DNA of 11,181 nt from Temnopleurus reevesii (GCA_036244855.1 BQKZ01002516.1:51880-63060), one strand, 5' to 3'; positions 1 to 8,253 are shown, numbered from the stretch's first letter. Made by a program: numbers and translations. Notes: generated by a model not told the origin, from the sequence alone.

Positions 1-324
1 CTAGAAAAGGAACACGTCTTAACCAATGGCGAGCGAGCGAGGCGACAGTGGCTGACCAATCAGGTGGCACTATTTCACGAACAAAGAGGGTCGGTATCGA
101 GGGTCGATATCGAGGGTTCACCCGGGGTTCACCCGGTGTTACATGGCATTGTACCCCTAGGTGTGCAAAGTTGTACCCTAATATCTTAGTGTGTATAGAC
201 GTTGTACGGGATATACCCGTTACCAGTAGTCAGTGCCTTAACGCAATTAAAATCGTTTCAGAAGAATAAAGTGTGTCATGAAACACTACACCCATACGTC
301 ATGTATTGACGTGTATGGACATCA

Positions 325-410
325 CAATCACAAGCCGGTCTCCATTTCAATAGCAATGCAAAGGAGCATTGAATTGGCGGAATTATATCGTTTGAAATAT
401 CATGGTGAAG
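325..410. repeat. Dispersed repeat, copy 1 (partner at 7096-7190)
   Basis: The segment around 'acaagccggt', followed by 'ttcaatag' and 'gcaaaggagcattgaa', recurs near 7096-7190 with scattered differences and small indels. The similarity runs on loosely to 'tatatcgt...gaag'. In this copy the repeat directly abuts the 415-551 hairpin; in the other it lies inside the 6987-7444 TIR element. It is best read as two decayed copies of one interspersed repeat, family unknown. Confidence 0.6.
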
Positions 411-414
411 AATG

Positions 415-551
415 ATTGAAGAGAGTTGATCAGTTGTCTCACAATGTGCAAACGAAGAACGTTAGTATAGTGACGTTACAGCAGCCAAAACGTCACTATA
501 CTAACGTTCTACGTTTGCACATCGTGAGTCAACTGATCAACTCTCTTCAAT
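415..551. repeat. Near-perfect hairpin (63-bp arms, 11-nt loop)
   Basis: Left arm 415-477 and right arm 489-551 are reverse complements over 63 positions with three mismatches, separated by an 11-nt loop (478-488). The outer ends are 'attgaagagagttgatcagt' and its complement. No target-site duplication is evident immediately outside. The DNA could be a foldback/MITE element. If transcribed, as intron of the upstream gene, the RNA would fold into a long stem-loop. Which of these applies cannot be told from sequence alone. Confidence 0.9.
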
Positions 552-944
552 TCTATTATAACGTCTTCACTATACACCCTAAGAAAAGGGGGTAGTAAAG
601 GGTATCGTGCAGACTAACAAAACGGGATACATACACAATGGGTTCAAATCTTCGCGTAAATTTGCAATCTGTGGCAAAACTCGAAAAGGATTCTTTCTCT
701 CAAAAGGCGCATTTTCACTCCTTCCATTAATGAATTAGCAACAAACGATTTTACAATCTTCCCGCCTCTGTTACCATGGTTACTCTTCTGTACTGTACCA
801 TCTCTATTTGTACTGCTTTACTCGACGAACTATGACAGTTTATGAGCAAAATTATACATCACATTCCAATCATGATGTGATTCAACCCCAAGGCATTTTG
901 GCGACCTAATCATCAGTTTTTCGATTCCTACGTATAAAAGCTTA
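552..944. other. No gene seen; probable intron of gene 1
   Basis: This stretch has no convincing exon, RNA gene or repeat structure. A GGTTCAAATC string at about 641-651 resembles a pol III B box, but no tRNA fold or A box accompanies it. The region lies upstream of the terminal exon of gene 1 and is probably intronic. Confidence 0.4.
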
Positions 945-1118
945 GGGGTGTTGTTCAAAAGTTGCAATTGATCGCAAGTTGCAGTTGATCGGAACGTGCC
1001 AATCAAAATCATTACTTCATGGGCGTCTTGTTAAATGAGGGCACCATGCGCGAATAAAAATGCGCGTTACAATTTGCCAAGTTGCAGTCGATTTGCAGTC
1101 GATTTTGGGCAACACCCC
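945..1118. mobile_element. Small TIR element, MITE-like
   Basis: The ends are inverted repeats: GGGGTGTTGTTCAAAA at 945-960 and the complement of GGGGTGTTGCCCAAAA at 1103-1118 (14 of 16 match). Just inside each end are short motifs of the GCARTYGAT type, repeated at least twice per side (about 961-990 and 1082-1103). The total is about 174 bp, with no coding capacity, as expected for a non-autonomous DNA transposon. A clear target-site duplication was not found, so the boundaries are approximate. Confidence 0.6.
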
Positions 1119-1120
1119 AT

Positions 1121-1250
1121 ATGTACATGATGTATCCATTGTAATTGAATGTATTTTTACTGCACGACCCCATTGAAAAACAGCATGTGCTAAAATGGGT
1201 TTTTAACCGTGTTTAAATAAATGTATCAAATCAAATCAAATCAAATCAAA
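1121..1250 (+). repeat. Probable non-LTR retrotransposon 3' tail ending in (TCAAA)5
   Basis: An AT-rich stretch contains 'attgaaaaacagcatgtgct' and 'gtttaaataaatgta' and ends in five perfect TCAAA units (1226-1250). A short tandem array at the end of such a stretch is typical of the 3' terminus of LINE or SINE elements. No reverse-transcriptase coding is present, so only the tail would remain. The assignment rests on general appearance; the pentamer microsatellite itself is certain. Confidence 0.4.
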
Positions 1251-1411
1251 TGATTCAACAGAAGAAGAAAAAATACATGGTAGTTTGCCAATTAATGAAA
1301 TGAGTGTGAATCATACCCGTAAAGTTTTTGTAAATATTCCTATTACAAAATTAATTTTGATTTGACAAAGCGGCACATCATCATAGGCTATTTGCTTTGT
1401 TATCTCAACAG

Positions 1412-1785
1412 ATCCAAACAGTCCCCTGTACTGCAAAAATGGGGAAATTCCCATCCACAGACTGGATGACGTCATGAAGGAAGTACCCGTATGGATCTTG
1501 CATATCGACGTCAGGGGTTACGAACCCGCAGTGCTAGCGGGCGCCGAACAGCTCCTCACGGCCAAGTCCCCGCCGAAATACCTCATGTTTTCCGTCCAAC
1601 ACAGATACAGCACCAACGCCATGGGGAATAAGATGGACTTTTCCGAAATCTTGGATTGGTTGATCAAGATCGGTTATAAACTGAAGACAGCACAGCATGA
1701 AAGTATCACGGACGGGAAGGATTACCTTGCCAATTTAGGACACGATAGTGATTACGTCACTGCAGTGTACGAGCCAGAAACGTGA
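1412..1785 (+). CDS. Terminal coding exon of an FkbM-type methyltransferase gene (gene 1, 5' part outside window)
   Basis: The exon follows an acceptor 'ttatctcaacag' ending at 1411 and reads in phase 2 (first codon completed by its first two bases) to TGA at 1783-1785, about 123 residues. It begins PNSPLYCKNGEIP, then RLDDVM, WILHIDVRGYEP and AVLAGAEQLL. The last three match the conserved C-terminal half of FkbM methyltransferases, where a 'LD' segment precedes an I-D-V-E-G-Y-E motif and a 'vL.GA..lL' helix. FkbM enzymes are SAM-dependent O-methyltransferases of the Rossmann fold; animal members have poorly known substrates. Odd point: arginine stands where the family usually has glutamate (DVRGYE). 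The internal ATG at 1474 is not a real start, because coding similarity extends upstream of it to the acceptor. Earlier exons, including the SAM motif, are outside the window. GC is higher than in the flanks. Confidence 0.82.
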
Positions 1786-2231
1786 CGTCACGAGGTGCTG
1801 TAATGCACTAGTTTCTTTAGGATGCCAATGGAATGTGAACTTAAGAAAGTCAGATTTTTTCGAACGCTGGCCATTTTAGGTGAATTCTATGTTTTTAGGA
1901 AAGAGATTATCCGAAAAAAAAGAATAGATACTTAAAGTGCGCCTTATTGGACTTTGAAACTAGTACCCGGTGCAATTGTTGGCATCAGAGGAATCGAACT
2001 GCCGTGTTAAGGCACAATGATTCTCATAAGAGTGTTAAAGGATGTTCATTTTTTACCTGGGTAGATTCAATTACTTTCATCAGACGTTCAGCCCAAGATG
2101 TGATTTTAATTACACATAGGATAGTGGAGATGATGGATTGAATATATTACAAACAGCTACTTGAAACGAAAAGTTCACCGGCCGCGTCAGGCAGAATCAG
2201 ATGAAAAGCCAATTGCTGGACTAAAATATTG
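1786..2231 (+). other. Probable 3'UTR of gene 1; no further gene seen
   Basis: Directly downstream of the gene 1 stop there is AT-rich sequence with no AATAAA in the first few hundred bases. A GTTCGATTCC string on the minus strand near 1990 resembles a tRNA B box, but no tRNA can be folded around it. I see no other feature. Confidence 0.4.
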
Positions 2232-2530
2232 TTCTCTTCCTCTTCTTCTTATTCTTCTTCCTTTTCTTCTTCTACTTCTTCTGCTTCTTCTTAATACTTT
2301 TTCTCATCCTCCTTCTCCGGCCTCCTCCCCTCCTCCCCTTTCTCCTCCTCCACTTCCCCGATCCTGTTACTCGTTTTCCTCGATTCTATTTGTCTCCATT
2401 CTTTTCCTTTTCATTCTCTTCTTTTTTCTTCTCCATTTTCTTCTACTTCCCCCTTTTCTTGCTGCTAATGCTGGTGTTGCTGTCGCCCCTGCTTTGCATC
2501 CTTCTTCTTCGTCTTCTTATTCTTCCTCCT
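2232..2530. repeat. Polypyrimidine tract (TTC/TCC-rich)
   Basis: About 300 bp is almost wholly C and T on the + strand, built from imperfect TTC, TCT and TCC units. Any ORF here is low-complexity Leu/Ser/Pro and not a gene. Such homopurine-homopyrimidine DNA can form triplex (H-DNA) structures. It lies 450 bp downstream of the gene 1 stop, so it may be in the 3'UTR or intergenic. Confidence 0.85.
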
Positions 2531-2731
2531 AGCTCCTGGTCCTTTTCAACTTACTGAACATGTTGTTCTTCAGTAAAATATTCGGTTGATATTAAACATG
2601 AAAATTATGTTTTTTCCAGTGCCAAATTACGAAATGCATGAAAAAAAATCAGTTGGATTTCGCGGGGCAAGCATGACAAGGGCTCAATATAAACACCCCT
2701 GTTCCTTTGCATTCTCTCCCCCACTCTCCCC

Positions 2732-2755
2732 CTCTCTCTCTCTCTCTCTCTCTCT
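2732..2755. repeat. (CT)12 microsatellite
   Basis: An uninterrupted CT dinucleotide run of 24 bases sits within a shorter pyrimidine-rich patch (about 2708-2756). Its length suggests it is polymorphic. Confidence 0.95.
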
Positions 2756-2809
2756 TGTTTTTTATAGTTTATATGAGGATTGTTTACAAATCAGCATTCC
2801 ACCTATTGA

Positions 2810-2815
2810 AATAAA
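2810..2815 (+). promoter_or_regulatory. Candidate poly(A) signal AATAAA
   Basis: A canonical hexamer lies about 1 kb downstream of the gene 1 stop. It could end the gene 1 transcript, but AT-rich DNA yields this hexamer by chance and no transcript evidence is available. Confidence 0.25.
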
Positions 2816-3220
2816 AACAAAAATGATAACGTTACCTTTTTATGGGTTTGTGGTTTGTTCTTATGCTTTGATCTATGTTATCGTCATTGCTGAAAGAATA
2901 ACAGTTTGCNCACTTTTGGTAACTGTAATATTGAGTACTTGCTATCAATCATACGATGAGTAGCATTCATGTTGTACACACAAACAGGAGCTATTAGCAC
3001 TCCTAAGTTTATTTGTCCTCGTTGGATGCAAATATTTTGGTTGGTATGGAATTTTAGTCTCAATTCTTGCCTTTCAGTCTGTAACGCCCCGATGCGCTCG
3101 GGAAGTTTTGAACTGACACGTAAAAATTAAGGTGAATCTCGAAAGGAAAATGGCCGCTAGACAGATTTTGGAATTATATTTTGGGAATGATCACATCCCA
3201 TTCACAGTCGCAGTAGTTCT
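2816..3220. other. No gene seen
   Basis: Intergenic DNA with one ambiguous base (n at 2910). I see no splice-bounded exon, RNA gene or clear repeat. Confidence 0.4.
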
Positions 3221-3406
3221 CCAGGGGCCGATTGCTCGAAATGGTCTTAGCTTTCCTCTTCATGCTAAGACGTCTGAACTTCTTGTGGCATCCTCGTGAC
3301 ATAGACATTAGCGTCGATACGACTATGTTAAGAGGGTGGCGCAAGAACTTAAGACGCCTTAGCATGAAGAGGATAGCTAAGACCATTTCGAGCAATCGGC
3401 CCCAGG
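3221..3406. repeat. Long hairpin (81-bp arms, ~18-nt loop)
   Basis: Left arm 3224-3304 and right arm 3323-3403 are inverted copies. The outer ~46 bp of each arm differ at a single position; the inner part carries about eight further mismatches. The pairing extends three bases outward with one mismatch (3221, 3406). Because of the palindrome the two strands encode near-identical short ORFs, which is a by-product rather than evidence for genes. No target-site duplication is obvious. It is a foldback element or, if transcribed, the source of a long RNA stem-loop. Confidence 0.9.
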
Positions 3407-3851
3407 CTGATATTGATTAGCTCATGATGTAGCTGAAACGTGAGTAAGCAACATCCAAACGGTGCCCCCTCAGCATTCTTGCACTTTTTGGCACCCCTAT
3501 CTCTGACCGGAGGGGGGTGGTTGTCGTGCTCAGGCTCACAACTCTCCCTCCTAAAGGAGCTCGGAAAATGTGAAGGGGACATTAGGAATGCTAACCGAGA
3601 GCAAACAATAACCATAAATGTCAAGAAAAATGTTTACTGAAAGACTTGTTGACAAAATACTCAATCATTGTTGAATAGACAGGGAAAAGGGGGAGTCCCA
3701 ATGATTTCAACAAAAATTATTTTTCTCGGATTGGATAAAAATGTCACTGAAGTATTTCAACTCAAAGCAGAAAATAGGGGTCTAAAATAAAAAAAATAAA
3801 AAAATTCACACATTCTATCATAGGAAAATTAAGGGGAACTTCACAAAGATA
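3407..3851. other. No gene seen
   Basis: Short open frames on both strands overlap each other and show no family resemblance. A small GGTGCC...GGCACC inverted repeat occurs at about 3461-3495. Otherwise I see nothing. Confidence 0.4.
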
Positions 3852-4130
3852 TTGATGTGCTCTCAGTGCAGCCGCAGCCTGCGCAACTCTAGAGATACAC
3901 GAATACTCCACATTCCCAACCCCAAAACAAAATTGACAATGGGAGACCGTGCTTTTGCCACAGCAGCTCCAAAACTTTGGAACAGCTTTCCAATCCACAT
4001 TCTTCAAATCCAATTTAAAACATATCTTTTCTCTTAAAAAACTTCTATGTACAATTTGGAATTAAGACATAATTAGCGCAGCTGAATATAATTAGTTTAG
4101 TAAATGCGCTATATAAATCCATGTATATTA
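3852..4130 (+). mobile_element. 3'-terminal fragment of a CR1/L2-like LINE retrotransposon
   Basis: The + strand frame ending at 4037 encodes a conserved C-terminal tail: R-I-L-H-I-P, then GDRAFATAAPKLWNSFPIHI and a final K-T-Y-L-F. This is the signature end of ORF2 in CR1/L2-group (Jockey superfamily) non-LTR elements, usually read as GDRAFsvaAPkLWNsLP. A short AT-rich 3' sequence follows with 'gcgctatataaatccatgta', the familiar end of such elements. The RT and endonuclease domains are missing, so this is a 5'-truncated, dead insertion. Its upstream edge is uncertain. Confidence 0.85.
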
Positions 4131-5555
4131 TCATATGTATAGTATGGAGAAAAATTAGTGATTAATCGGTAAAATATTGAGCAAAATCCGACGATCCACT
4201 TAGAAGTTATGAATTTTCAAAGTTTTTACTTCCACCCCTCATTGGCTCCTCAAATTGGCAACATACACGCACAAAGTGGCTGCAAATATGTAGAACTCTT
4301 CATGCACTTTGTACAAAATTTAATATTTGTTTCCTTTAAAAGAAAAGTAGACAAGGAATCAACAAGATTCATTTAAAAATACATACATAATCGATATGTC
4401 CATATAGTATACTTGAAGAGAAAAGTAATTTTTCTACTTTTGTAGAAAAAAAGAAAATGTGAAATAAAAAAAGACTTCACGAATTGAAATTAAAAACAAA
4501 AAATGCTCTGTCATTATCAATGCCCAATGCCGTATATGAATTGCAGCATTTTTATCCGCGGTAGTAGCTCACTACATTCCCTTTTTGTTTTCTTCTTTTT
4601 TTATTATAAAAGCTGTACTAATAACATATCTCATTAGTCGTGAATCTTGTATTTGGATTATCTTTTTTTTTTTTCTTTTTTTACATATTACAAGAAAATT
4701 CAATTTCTTATATAAACCCAAATGTTTGGGTCTTTCTTTTAGCTGAAGATGATGTGCGTTCGCTGTAAAACATGTTCTCATTGAAACGTTGTATTTTCTT
4801 TATATTTGAACTGTGTAAAATGTCTTGAATTAATAACAATATGAACAGCTCCATCCCTCCCTCACTTCCCCCCTTCTCAAACTGTTACGTAATACCGCGG
4901 AACGCACGTTTTGGGCAACTAATCGATGATATTGATTAGTTCTCCAGCACAGTTTAAGAGGGAACACATAATAGAAGACTAAACTATAAAGATACATTTA
5001 CTGTATGCTAATCCCTTTTTTAGGTTGTAAAAGTGTGCAATGATTCTGTTTGACGCATGTAGTCTATATTCTCTAGCTGAAAACTTGCCATGATGTTTTG
5101 AAGGATAAAATACTGTTTTTGCGGATCGCCATGGTCTTCTTCGAAATTATAACAAATTGCTTCTGAGAGAGCTCGTACATCCGTGCAATAAAGTAAGCGT
5201 ACTTCTTGAGCCGTTTTAAATAGACCTCAGATACATCTTTATTTCATGGAAGAACATAAATCTAGCGGTATTCCGTAAGTATAAAGGGATCTTACAAGGT
5301 ATATTTTTCCATATTTGGGACCATTAATTTCCATTGTATATGTGTTTATTCTTTACGATATATCTTGAGCAAAGTTAACGTGTACAATATTTTCATTTTA
5401 TCACTTCAATAAATCGTTATGTTTTAGATAGTCTATATTTCTATACATAGGCTATCTTTAAAACCTTGAGTCCATGTAAAATGATTTTGTATTAATCTAA
5501 TTTGATTCATTGAATTTCAGTAATCAAATATGCCATGCACTGAGAAGTTCTAGTT
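4131..5555. other. Long AT-rich intergenic stretch, no gene seen
   Basis: About 1.4 kb of AT-rich DNA with poly-T and poly-A runs (for example about 4661-4681) and a small hairpin near 4431-4450. No ORF has recognisable similarity and no splice-bounded exon stands out. Confidence 0.45.
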
Positions 5556-5645
5556 GAAATTATGGATTGTGAGGTGACTGGCATATCACTATTTTCTGAG
5601 GGGCGCAGCCCCGAAGAAAATAGTCACCGAAGAATCCATAATTTC
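5556..5645. repeat. Foldback/cruciform with GC-rich tip
   Basis: The outer arms 5556-5568 and 5633-5645 are perfect 13-bp complements ('gaaattatggatt'). A second matched block follows (GGTGAC at 5573-5578 with GTCACC at 5623-5628), and the tip is the small palindrome GGGGC...GCCCC. The left arm holds about 10 extra bases ('ggcatatcac') relative to the right. It is probably an eroded MITE or an end of the repeat region that continues to 6059. Confidence 0.7.
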
Positions 5646-5905
5646 ATATAATACTTCAAAAAATGTGCATGATATCTTTGATTTATATCATACACAATGT
5701 AAACGGAAATAATAATCAAATTTATATCCTACTTATAATCTGTCGATGAAATTAATTCCTCCAAATCATCATCATGTACGAGATTAAATCTTGGTTCATC
5801 GTCGTTGATTTCTCCACTGGGCGCAGCCATTGTTGTTTATGTTTCGACGACCCTTGATCTAGCTATCATGGTATCGATAGCGGAATATCCAGTTATCGTA
5901 AAAGA

Positions 5906-5913
5906 TGACGTCA
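5906..5913. promoter_or_regulatory. CRE palindrome TGACGTCA (first of two)
   Basis: An exact consensus CREB/ATF site about 400 bp upstream of the gene 2 start codon. A second exact copy lies 50 bp downstream. Function is inferred only from the motif. Confidence 0.4.
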
Positions 5914-5955
5914 GAATATTGGCATATCAAAAACCATTCCGAGGTATGACGCAAA

Positions 5956-5963
5956 TGACGTCA
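5956..5963. promoter_or_regulatory. CRE palindrome TGACGTCA (second of two)
   Basis: A second exact 8-bp site, about 350 bp upstream of the gene 2 start codon. A CCAAT box follows at 6022-6026. Together they could form an upstream promoter region, although they lie inside a repeat element. Confidence 0.4.
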
Positions 5964-6270
5964 CGCCATATCAAATTTATTTCATGGTGAAAATATTTTT
6001 AATCACATGATTGCTCCTTGACCAATGACAATGGATACAATCTTATAAGTAGGATATAATGTAGTATATAATGTACACAACCAAAATGATGCTCCCAGTG
6101 TTGCAGGATGCATTGTGCACCGCCTTTTTTAACTGTTCATAAGTTCTTTCCAATAAACTTATTTATCAAGTCGTTGAGTATCAAGTTATCAAAGTTATGA
6201 TTTATAAGATAAATTAACATGCAATCCATTATCCCCCATTCAATGATAGCCTAGTTTTCAAGCTACCACC

Positions 6271-6288
6271 ATGACTCCAACATCTTGA
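6271..6288 (+). promoter_or_regulatory. Candidate 5-codon upstream ORF before gene 2
   Basis: ATG at 6271 sits in a strong initiation context (ACCACC immediately before) and encodes M-T-P-T-S followed by TGA. It ends 22 nt before the gene 2 ATG and is in another frame. If the transcript begins upstream, it could lower translation of gene 2. The transcription start is unknown. Confidence 0.35.
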
Positions 6289-6310
6289 CGGATCGACATA
6301 CTTCGGCATC

Positions 6311-6527
6311 ATGAGGACGAACCGCGAAATCCGGATCGCTCTCTACTCGGCTTTCATCGGCTTCCTCTCGGCAATGATCGTGGCGCAGCTGTACGGCTCG
6401 CATTCCGACGCTCGGAGGAAGCGCATCGACGAACGCAGGCGAAAACAGGAGGAGAAATTCCGCGTGATGGCAGACTATCAGGCAGCGCTCCAAGAACGCG
6501 AACCTTGCAGGAATCCGCAGGTTAAAG
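6311..6527 (+). CDS. Gene 2 exon 1: membrane anchor and stem of an FkbM-type methyltransferase
   Basis: ATG at 6311 opens a 72-codon frame plus one base, ending at the donor AAAG|GTAAAA (phase 1). An in-frame stop at 6272-6274 and no intervening in-frame ATG make this the natural start. The peptide begins M-R-T-N-R-E-I-R, continues with a ~20-residue hydrophobic helix (residues 9-28, from IALYS to AQLYG), then a highly charged, Arg/Lys/Glu-rich segment (33-64) likely to form a helical or coiled stem, and Cys66. Positive charges before the helix and no cleavage site suggest a type II signal anchor with the catalytic domain in the lumen. An alternative donor at 6521 (GTTAAA) would leave phase 0 and break the frame with exon 2. 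Exon GC is clearly higher than in the surroundings. Confidence 0.8.
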
Positions 6528-6986
6528 GTAAAATCGCACAGAATTTGCTTTGACTTGATTTGATTCTTAAAAATGCAAGAAAATATATACCTTGGCAAGG
6601 ATAGCCCGTATGGAAAGCGATTGCTTATTTGCTATGGGTCTGTTGTTTGAGAAGTGGCATTTAAAAAAAAACGGAAGATGTTAAAGAAATACATTTCTTC
6701 AACTATATAAACTTATAAACACCAGAGCATTCTTTCATCAATAATTTATGAACCAATTTTAAATTATGGGAATGACTGACCTCACGTTATGCTGACTACG
6801 CACTTAAGTACTCCAGTCTTCCACAATTTTTTTCTTAAGCCCAATTGATTTAGACGCCCCGACTGAACAACACCCGTTGATCAGTGGACAGCTATCTGCC
6901 CCTGAACAAAGAGTCGTGTTCAGTCGTGTTCAGTCGTGGTTGAGTCTATATCTATTATAACGACTTGGTGAGGCTCCGCCAAAATA
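6528..6986 (+). other. Start of intron 1; no gene seen
   Basis: AT-rich intron sequence following the exon 1 donor. Apart from the short tandem repeat at 6912-6941 I see nothing of note. Confidence 0.5.
6912..6941. repeat. Three tandem 10-bp units (AGTCGTGTTC)
   Basis: Two perfect copies and a third with one change. The complementary string 'gactgaaca' lies about 50 bp upstream (6859-6867), giving a weak stem-loop. Meaning unknown. Confidence 0.7.
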
Positions 6987-7444
6987 CAGGGGCGTAGGCA
7001 GAATTTTCTGTCAACACGATATAAACTATTTCCGATAAGCTAACTAGAGCGCAGACAATAGGTCCGTACACGGTGTATTCAGCTGTGCGAACACAACAAT
7101 GACAAGCCGGTACCGAATTCAATAGGAGCAAAGGAGCATTGAAATTGCGTTCGACTTAACTTTTCGAAAATACTTTATATCGTGTTTGTCGAAGATTTAA
7201 ATTTTCCCAAATGTCCATAGAGTTGCAAGTGGCGCAGAATAGGGGGCTTCAAAATGGCATGTCCCCCCTCTTTCAGTTTTGTCTATATTATCACAATTTA
7301 GATAGAAATGTGGTCTTATACCAGAAAATTTAAAAGAAAATCATAAAGCTGTGAGATATTGTAAATTGTTTATCTGGATTTTTTTGGGGGGAAGGGATGA
7401 GGAGCTTCGAAACCACCATCCCCTCCCTTCAGCCTACGCCCTTG
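6987..7444. mobile_element. Decayed TIR element within intron 1
   Basis: CAGGGGCGTAGGC at 6987-6999 and GCCTACGCCCTTG at 7432-7444 are inverted repeats matching at 12 of 13 positions. Ends of the form 'CAGGGGCGTAG' are common in animal non-autonomous DNA transposons. The interior contains the second copy of the dispersed repeat (7096-7190) and no coding sequence. No matching target-site duplication was found. The right-hand ~150 bp recur at 9192-9340 as part of the segmental duplication. Confidence 0.55.
7096..7190. repeat. Dispersed repeat, copy 2 (partner at 325-410)
   Basis: It shares 'acaagccggt', 'ttcaatag' and 'caaaggagcattgaa' with the copy near the start of the window, followed by a looser match to 'tatatcgt'. 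It lies inside the TIR element, so the earlier copy may be a fragment of the same family. Confidence 0.6.
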
Positions 7445-8207
7445 CATACAAGGTTGATATAGAATCAAACTAATAATTCATTTCCTTCTTCTAACCACAA
7501 TTCAATCAAATAGACCATATATCCAACTATGAATTTTAGTGAAGGAAAACACCCCGTGGGTAAGGCTTGAGGTGAAAATGACTTGATTATATTTACCTTT
7601 ATACAAGTAAATATACTTTTAATTTGCAATTTGCTCTAACTTTAATGAAAGGTGGATTTTGATGGCAAAGTGTTTTCGTAATGTGCATGTTTAATGTAAC
7701 ATGTTACTCCATGTTTTAAATACTTGTTTGGTGTCAATTATGTCATTTAAGTCTTGCTAGCCGTCTCTAAGCAGGTTTGTGGTTCTATTCATAAAATAGA
7801 ATTCAATAAGAAAAGTAAATGTAAACTTTTCGCCATCCCCACCACCTTTTAAAATGTTTATTGACCAATACTGCATCTGCTTGCTCTATCTCTAGGGGCA
7901 ACTGTACGTGAGGCTTTTCTACCATGGAGAGTTTAATTTCTATTATCATTATGGTTTATGATTCCATTGAATTCTTGAGCACGTTAACTAACAACGAAAA
8001 CATTTTTCCATGTAATCTATTTCATTGACCAACATTGTACTGCATGGTAGACTAAGCATTATTTACATAATATTTTCTCGTTAAAGTGTGCCCGAAGTGC
8101 CCGGATGCTCACGTTGCGATCCCCGATACCCTTCACAAGTTTGTTGACGAGCATATGAAGAACCAGAAGGGAAGTCCACTGGTCATCGCGAAGGCGCAGA
8201 GTAAAGG
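7288..8207 (+). repeat. Segmental duplication, unit A (intron 1 part plus exon 2 copy 1)
   Basis: From 'ttatcacaatttagatagaa' to the end of exon copy 1, this ~920-bp stretch aligns with 9192-10105 almost end to end. Shared landmarks in order include 'gatgaggagcttcgaaacca', 'taaccacaattcaat', 'gtacgtgaggcttttctacc' and 'attgaccaacatt', then the exon. The intron parts differ by many substitutions and small indels, while the exon differs at only seven silent sites. Similarity stops at the exon donor. Confidence 0.9.
8087..8207 (+). CDS. Gene 2 exon 2, copy 1 (intact)
   Basis: The exon starts after acceptor TTAAAG and ends at donor AAAGG|GTATGT; 121 nt, phase 1 to phase 2. Joined to exon 1 and exon 3 it gives a continuous frame. 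The peptide begins VCPKCPDAHVAIPDTLHKF, continues to a VDEHMK stretch and GSPLVIAKAQSK, then G completed with exon 3. A CPKC pair (Cys74, Cys77) close to Cys66 from exon 1 suggests disulfides or a metal site in the stem before the catalytic domain. I do not recognise this segment as a named domain. The acceptor is weak, with A at -3 and few pyrimidines, as often seen in regulated exons. The peptide is identical to that of copy 6. Confidence 0.78.
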
Positions 8208-8253
8208 GTATGTACCCCAAAAATGCTGATTAAATAACTCACTCCCAACCTTA

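Larger units (their letters stand above)
5722..6059. mobile_element. 338-bp TIR element, MITE-like
   Basis: The ends are perfect 17-bp inverted repeats, TTATATCCTACTTATAA at 5722-5738 and its complement at 6043-6059. The interior has no credible coding potential but holds two CRE palindromes and recurrent GCATATCA-type motifs (5581, 5931 and, as CCATATCA, 5967). No clear target-site duplication was seen. It lies 250-590 bp upstream of the gene 2 start codon, so it may also be part of that gene's promoter. Confidence 0.6.

Noticed and set aside
20..62. Two CCAAT boxes near the window start as a promoter
   Set aside because: No downstream first exon is visible and the ORF at 48-269 shows no family resemblance, so this is only a motif coincidence.
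641..651. GGTTCAAATC, a B-box-like string (SINE or tRNA)
   Set aside because: It has no matching A box at the right distance and no fold.
1474..1785. Separate 103-codon gene starting at ATG 1474
   Set aside because: Family-like coding (including the RLDD segment) continues upstream of this ATG to an acceptor at 1411, so it is the last exon of a larger gene.
1975..2060. Possible minus-strand tRNA with a GTTCGATTCC B box
   Set aside because: T-stem, acceptor stem and A box do not form.
2161..2532. Open frame of 123 codons rich in Leu, Ser and Pro
   Set aside because: It is the translation of a polypyrimidine repeat, with no domain or codon signal.
3174..3420. Similar short ORFs on both strands, starting M-L-E-M-V-L-A
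   Set aside because: They are mirror images produced by the long palindrome, not independent genes.
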